Shown here one piece after another: positions 61,125 through 64,000 of a DNA stretch of 64,000 nt. Below the pieces are notes generated by a model that did no database searches, was not told the DNA's origin, and saw only the letters and a list, made by a program, of their open reading frames with translations. Every line of letters starts with the position of its first letter. Position 1 is the first letter of the stretch. A program made the position numbers and the translations under genes. This DNA is from Holophagae bacterium (GTDB taxonomy: Bacteria; Acidobacteriota; Holophagae; Acanthopleuribacterales; Acanthopleuribacteraceae): NCBI GenBank assembly GCA_030429565.1, contig JAUIFE010000005.1:248001-312000 (forward strand), given 5' to 3'.

Positions 61125-62768
61125 ATGGAAAAGAATGAGAACTATACTACCGATATTAAACCAGAGATTGTTTTTATTCCTGACCTTCTAAAGGAAATGA
61201 GGCAAGGCAGCCTCAGGGTCCCTCGGTTTCAGCGACCCTTTGTCTGGTCCCCTGAAAAGATTCTCAACCTGCTAGATAGCGTCTTGAGGCGCTACCCCAT
61301 TGGCAGCCTATTGTTATGGGATACACCTGAGAAGATGGCGAGCACAAGTCGCGTCGGACCGATTTTTATTGGTGATGCGCCGGATGGTGTCGTCACCTAC
61401 ATTCTTGATGGACAACAGCGGTTGACATCTCTTTTTGGTGTCTTAATGTACAATGATGATGCTGAAGACAATTGGGTATGGAAGGTTTGGTTTGATTTAG
61501 AACGAAAGGAATTTGTGCATCTGAAGAAAAACGACCCGCAAACTTTTCATTTCCCACTAGGTTCTTTGTTGAATACCTATGATTTTCTTCAGGCTTCTAA
61601 TGACATATTGCAGCAGGACCCATCTAGAGCCAAGTATTATTTGCGAGAAGCGCAAGAGCTAGCCGATGTCTTTAAGAATTTTAAGGTTCCAATTACACGA
61701 ATTCAAAATACGCCTTTAGACCAAGCTGTGCGTATATTTAGTCGCCTTAATTCTTCTGGAGTTAAAGTTTCGGATGATCAAATGATTTCAGCTTTGGTTT
61801 ATCGAGAGAGCAGCGGCGAAACAGCCTTTAGTTTATCTGATGAAATTGATTCTATGCTAGATCATCTCGCCAGCCTTGATTTTGGTAATATTGATCGAAC
61901 GTTCGTGTTGAAGGCGATTTTGACTCAGTTAGGGTTCGATGTATATAAAACTAACTGGGAGAAAATGGTTGATCGCCGTGGGAAAGATTTGCCAGCGGCT
62001 ATTGAACAAACCCGCATCGCTTTGACTGAAACGATAAAGTTTTTGAAGTCAGTAGGCATATTCAATGACTCCTTGTTGCCTTACACGATGCAGTTGGTCG
62101 TTCTCTCTGCTTTTTTTGGTGAATGTGACGTGTTAACGGATGATACTAGAATATTGTTAGAGCGGTGGTTTTGGGTGTCTTCCTATACGGGATGGTTCGC
62201 TACTTCTAATAGTACACATACTCGAAGAGTGATTTCTGATATGAAGCGAATCGCAAAAGGTAAAGAAAATTCTTTTAAGTCAATAGATCTGGATGACTCG
62301 GCTGCTCCTTTTCCACTATCACACGATTTTCGAAGTGCCAGAGTTCGTTTGCTTATTTTATTCTTGCTCTCTTTTGAGCCACTTGATCTTGATGGCTCTA
62401 TTTTGCCAACTTGGGAGTTACTTGCTAAAAATGGGCACCGTTCTCTGCGCAATATTTTTAAACAAGACGGTACGGTGGAGCCGAAGCTTTTTAGTAATTC
62501 AGTAAATCGCACCTTCTTTCCTTATACGCAAAGAAAAATTACGGAGCTGCTCACGGATATGGGAGATGAAGATCGCCACCTGATTTTGCAGAGTCATGGG
62601 ATTCCACCAGAATCTTTCTCTCTTCTTCAACGTCAGGATGCTGATGCGTTCCTTAAAGCCCGGTTAGATTTTCTTCAGGAAAAAGAATTGATTTTTATTC
62701 AAAGTAAGAATGTGACCGCACCAATTTCAGAGTTTGGTGAAACGGTTAATGATAGCTTTGAGGATTAA
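61125..62768 (+). CDS. DUF262 (GmrSD N-terminal-like) protein, defence operon gene 3
   Basis: A 547-residue protein starting 12 bases after gene 2 (GGGGGTAAC before ATG). The DUF262 signature is clear: LRVPRFQRPFVWSPEKILNL, then LLDSVLRRYPIGSLLLWDT and TYILDGQQRLTSLFGVL, the DGQQR motif of ParB-like nucleotide-dependent proteins. The remaining 420 residues are helical, as in GmrS and other DUF262 defence proteins, and the DUF1524 HNH nuclease usually found after DUF262 is not evident. DUF262 proteins use NTPs to drive or restrain nucleases in modified-DNA restriction. Its place after an ATPase and a TOPRIM-like protein is unusual. Confidence 0.85.
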   Translation: MEKNENYTTDIKPEIVFIPDLLKEMRQGSLRVPRFQRPFVWSPEKILNLLDSVLRRYPIGSLLLWDTPEKMASTSRVGPIFIGDAPDGVVTYILDGQQRLTSLFGVLMYNDDAEDNWVWKVWFDLERKEFVHLKKNDPQTFHFPLGSLLNTYDFLQASNDILQQDPSRAKYYLREAQELADVFKNFKVPITRIQNTPLDQAVRIFSRLNSSGVKVSDDQMISALVYRESSGETAFSLSDEIDSMLDHLASLDFGNIDRTFVLKAILTQLGFDVYKTNWEKMVDRRGKDLPAAIEQTRIALTETIKFLKSVGIFNDSLLPYTMQLVVLSAFFGECDVLTDDTRILLERWFWVSSYTGWFATSNSTHTRRVISDMKRIAKGKENSFKSIDLDDSAAPFPLSHDFRSARVRLLILFLLSFEPLDLDGSILPTWELLAKNGHRSLRNIFKQDGTVEPKLFSNSVNRTFFPYTQRKITELLTDMGDEDRHLILQSHGIPPESFSLLQRQDADAFLKARLDFLQEKELIFIQSKNVTAPISEFGETVNDSFED

Positions 62769-63246
62769 TGTCGTTTCTGATTTAGTTTTGGTTTTTTTGT
62801 TAGTTTTATGAGTGAGCGTTTTTTTGAAGTAAACGCTTGTTTTTGTTCCTGCGATGTTCGGCGGAATTTGTGTTTCTTGAGGGGGTTAACCCGGATACAA
62901 CAAAGCCGTGATCCGTAATTTGTTTTCAGGAGAGATGCTATATCACCTTGTGAGGTCCCTCGTAAAGTGTTCTTCTCCTTTTAAGTATGTTTGGATAGAT
63001 CTAAAGGATTGATGCTTCTTTTGGTGAAACCTCTGGGTGTTGCAAAGAATATGTGATTATGATAGATTCTGCTTTGTTCTTTTATTAAGTATGTTTTTGT
63101 TTTCAGGGCTGTGTTGGCTTATTGGGACGAACCTTTTTTTATTTATAGTCGTTGCCCGATTAATTTCTACTCTTTTCTTGTTAATCGTGTACTCTAAGGG
63201 TGATACTCTGCTTTTTATTCTCGGTTCGCGCTAGGGGAGGGACCGG
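62769..63246. other. AT-rich intergenic region, possible small membrane peptide
   Basis: About 480 bases after the defence operon. One plus-strand frame from about 63037 to 63234 (65 codons, TTG start; internal ATG at 63091 giving 47 residues) encodes two hydrophobic segments (MFLFSGLCWLIGTNLFLFIV, ARLISTLFLLIVYSKG). It has no good binding site and could be a small membrane toxin or chance in AT-rich DNA, so it is not called as a gene. Confidence 0.3.
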
Positions 63247-63783
63247 ATGGAACTTCAGCTTATGTGGATTTATCGTGGCATTGGCGCGGATGAACGCGTG
63301 GCGGCCTGCGCCGCCTTTGAAGCCGGCACGTTGCTGACTAACTGGAATTGTCCCGAGAACTTTCGTCGCAAACTCTGCAAAAAACCGCCGTTGGAGCACA
63401 CGCCTATAGCATGGGCGCGCTCGGTTGGGTGGCCGACACCTTTTTTCTCCTTTGATCAAAAGTTTCTGGCGATGGTGTTGTCTGATGACGCGCACTTTCG
63501 CCTCGCCATGGATCGCGGCGGTATTGAGTTGTTTGTGCCCGTTAAGCAATATCCCGTCTCTGATAAAGACGTTGAAAAGTGGCATCGGGACAACCAAGAT
63601 TCCGAGAACTGGGACGCGCTTGCTTCGGAATTTCAGCTTTTGTGCCGCATCATCAATTACGGGGTGCCGGTGGTGGTTGAAGGCCATTCGTATACCGACA
63701 GCGGCACGTTCTACAGCAAGTTTGTTTGCAAGCACTTTCGCAATCTGGAAGATGGCGCCGATATCTTTATTCTGGATCCCTGA
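63247..63783 (+). CDS. Hypothetical protein
   Basis: A 178-residue soluble protein, ATG at 63247 with GGGAGGGA five bases upstream. Composition returns to the GC level of the genome core. Segments include QLMWIYRGIGADERVAACAA, PIAWARSVGWPTPFFSFDQK and VPVVVEGHSYTDSGTFYSKF. No signal peptide or membrane segment, and no family recognised. Confidence 0.72.
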   Translation: MELQLMWIYRGIGADERVAACAAFEAGTLLTNWNCPENFRRKLCKKPPLEHTPIAWARSVGWPTPFFSFDQKFLAMVLSDDAHFRLAMDRGGIELFVPVKQYPVSDKDVEKWHRDNQDSENWDALASEFQLLCRIINYGVPVVVEGHSYTDSGTFYSKFVCKHFRNLEDGADIFILDP

Positions 63784-64000
63784 CGCCGTCCCCCATTGGC
63801 AAAGCCGTCGCCTGATGTAGGCGTCGCCTGGGTTTCTTTAAACCCAAAGTGGCCGGCGTAAGTTGGGTTGGTTGGGCGCGTTTTACCGCTTTTTCGCGGC
63901 GCTCGTCAGGTGTTTTATTTGAAAATTCCTTGCGTAAGTTACATAAGTAAAGGGTGTTAGCGAAAAAATTGGCGGGTTTTCTATAAATCATGGAAACTGT
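63784..64000. other. Right edge, non-coding
   Basis: A GGGTTT/AAACCC hairpin (63830-63846) lies 46 bases after the last stop and may act as terminator. The rest shows no gene before the window ends. Confidence 0.4.

Noticed and set aside
63037..63234. Small two-helix membrane peptide
   Set aside because: No binding site and only TTG or weak internal ATG starts in AT-rich DNA; mentioned under the intergenic entry only.

Overview
The window looks like a chromosomal segment of a free-living Gram-negative bacterium of moderately high GC content. Many products carry Sec signal peptides, one carries a lipobox, and there are M50 protease, MoxR/DUF58/von Willebrand, hybrid histidine kinase and Ser/Thr kinase genes. 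The mix of an animal-type haem peroxidase, beta-propeller cytochromes, a class II deacetylase-family enzyme and long GC-rich, hairpin-filled intergenic regions would suit a marine acidobacterium (Holophagae/Acanthopleuribacter-like) or a myxobacterium-like lineage. That placement is inference only; no rRNA or other phylogenetic marker is present. No tRNA, rRNA, CRISPR array or intact insertion sequence was recognised.

Layout. 1-8.2 kb: truncated beta-propeller gene, VOC protein, secreted animal-type peroxidase, TfoX C-terminal protein coupled to a class II HDAC-like deacetylase, and a DoxX-like membrane protein. 8.2-11 kb: an AT-richer toxin island with a short signal-peptide/RHS-tail/L,D-transpeptidase-like toxin followed by three paralogous membrane proteins (probable immunity), with a decayed second toxin end between the first two. 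12-20 kb: exported VOC paralogue, a large propeller/dihaem protein with a partner, a flavodoxin-fold reductase, a small Arg-rich protein and an FG-GAP-like exported protein. 20.3-27 kb: a two-gene RADAR-type antiphage system (RdrA ATPase and RdrB adenosine-deaminase-fold protein). 27.2-30.5 kb, convergent to RADAR: a second toxin locus of the same design, with a SleB-like cell-wall hydrolase tip and three exported immunity-like paralogues. 31-41.3 kb: a minus-strand operon of a low-complexity membrane protein, MoxR ATPase, DUF58 protein, BatA-like and VWA proteins, followed by a double-rhodanese/MauE protein. 41.6-57 kb: housekeeping and signalling genes (M50 protease, methyltransferase-like protein, propeller, Ser/Thr kinase with a Roadblock-like partner, hybrid histidine kinase, REC-SHOCT regulator, ankyrin-CAP lipoprotein, Gfo/Idh/MocA oxidoreductase, FAD oxidoreductase). 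57-64 kb: a decayed gene, a pentanucleotide-repeat-led zinc-ribbon-like gene, and an AT-rich three-gene operon (SMC-like ATPase, TOPRIM-like protein, DUF262 protein) that looks like an undescribed or PARIS/OLD-related defence system.

Themes. The window is rich in conflict systems: two toxin-immunity loci with module turnover, RADAR, and the ATPase/TOPRIM/DUF262 operon. A family of about 160-bp imperfect palindromes with terminal inverted repeats (six copies, one internally deleted) sits in the intergenic spaces, in several cases beside these accessory blocks. A 16-copy TCCTG tract directly before a ribosome binding site is a candidate length-variable switch. Start codons were chosen by Shine-Dalgarno sequences where visible; GTG and TTG starts are fairly common.
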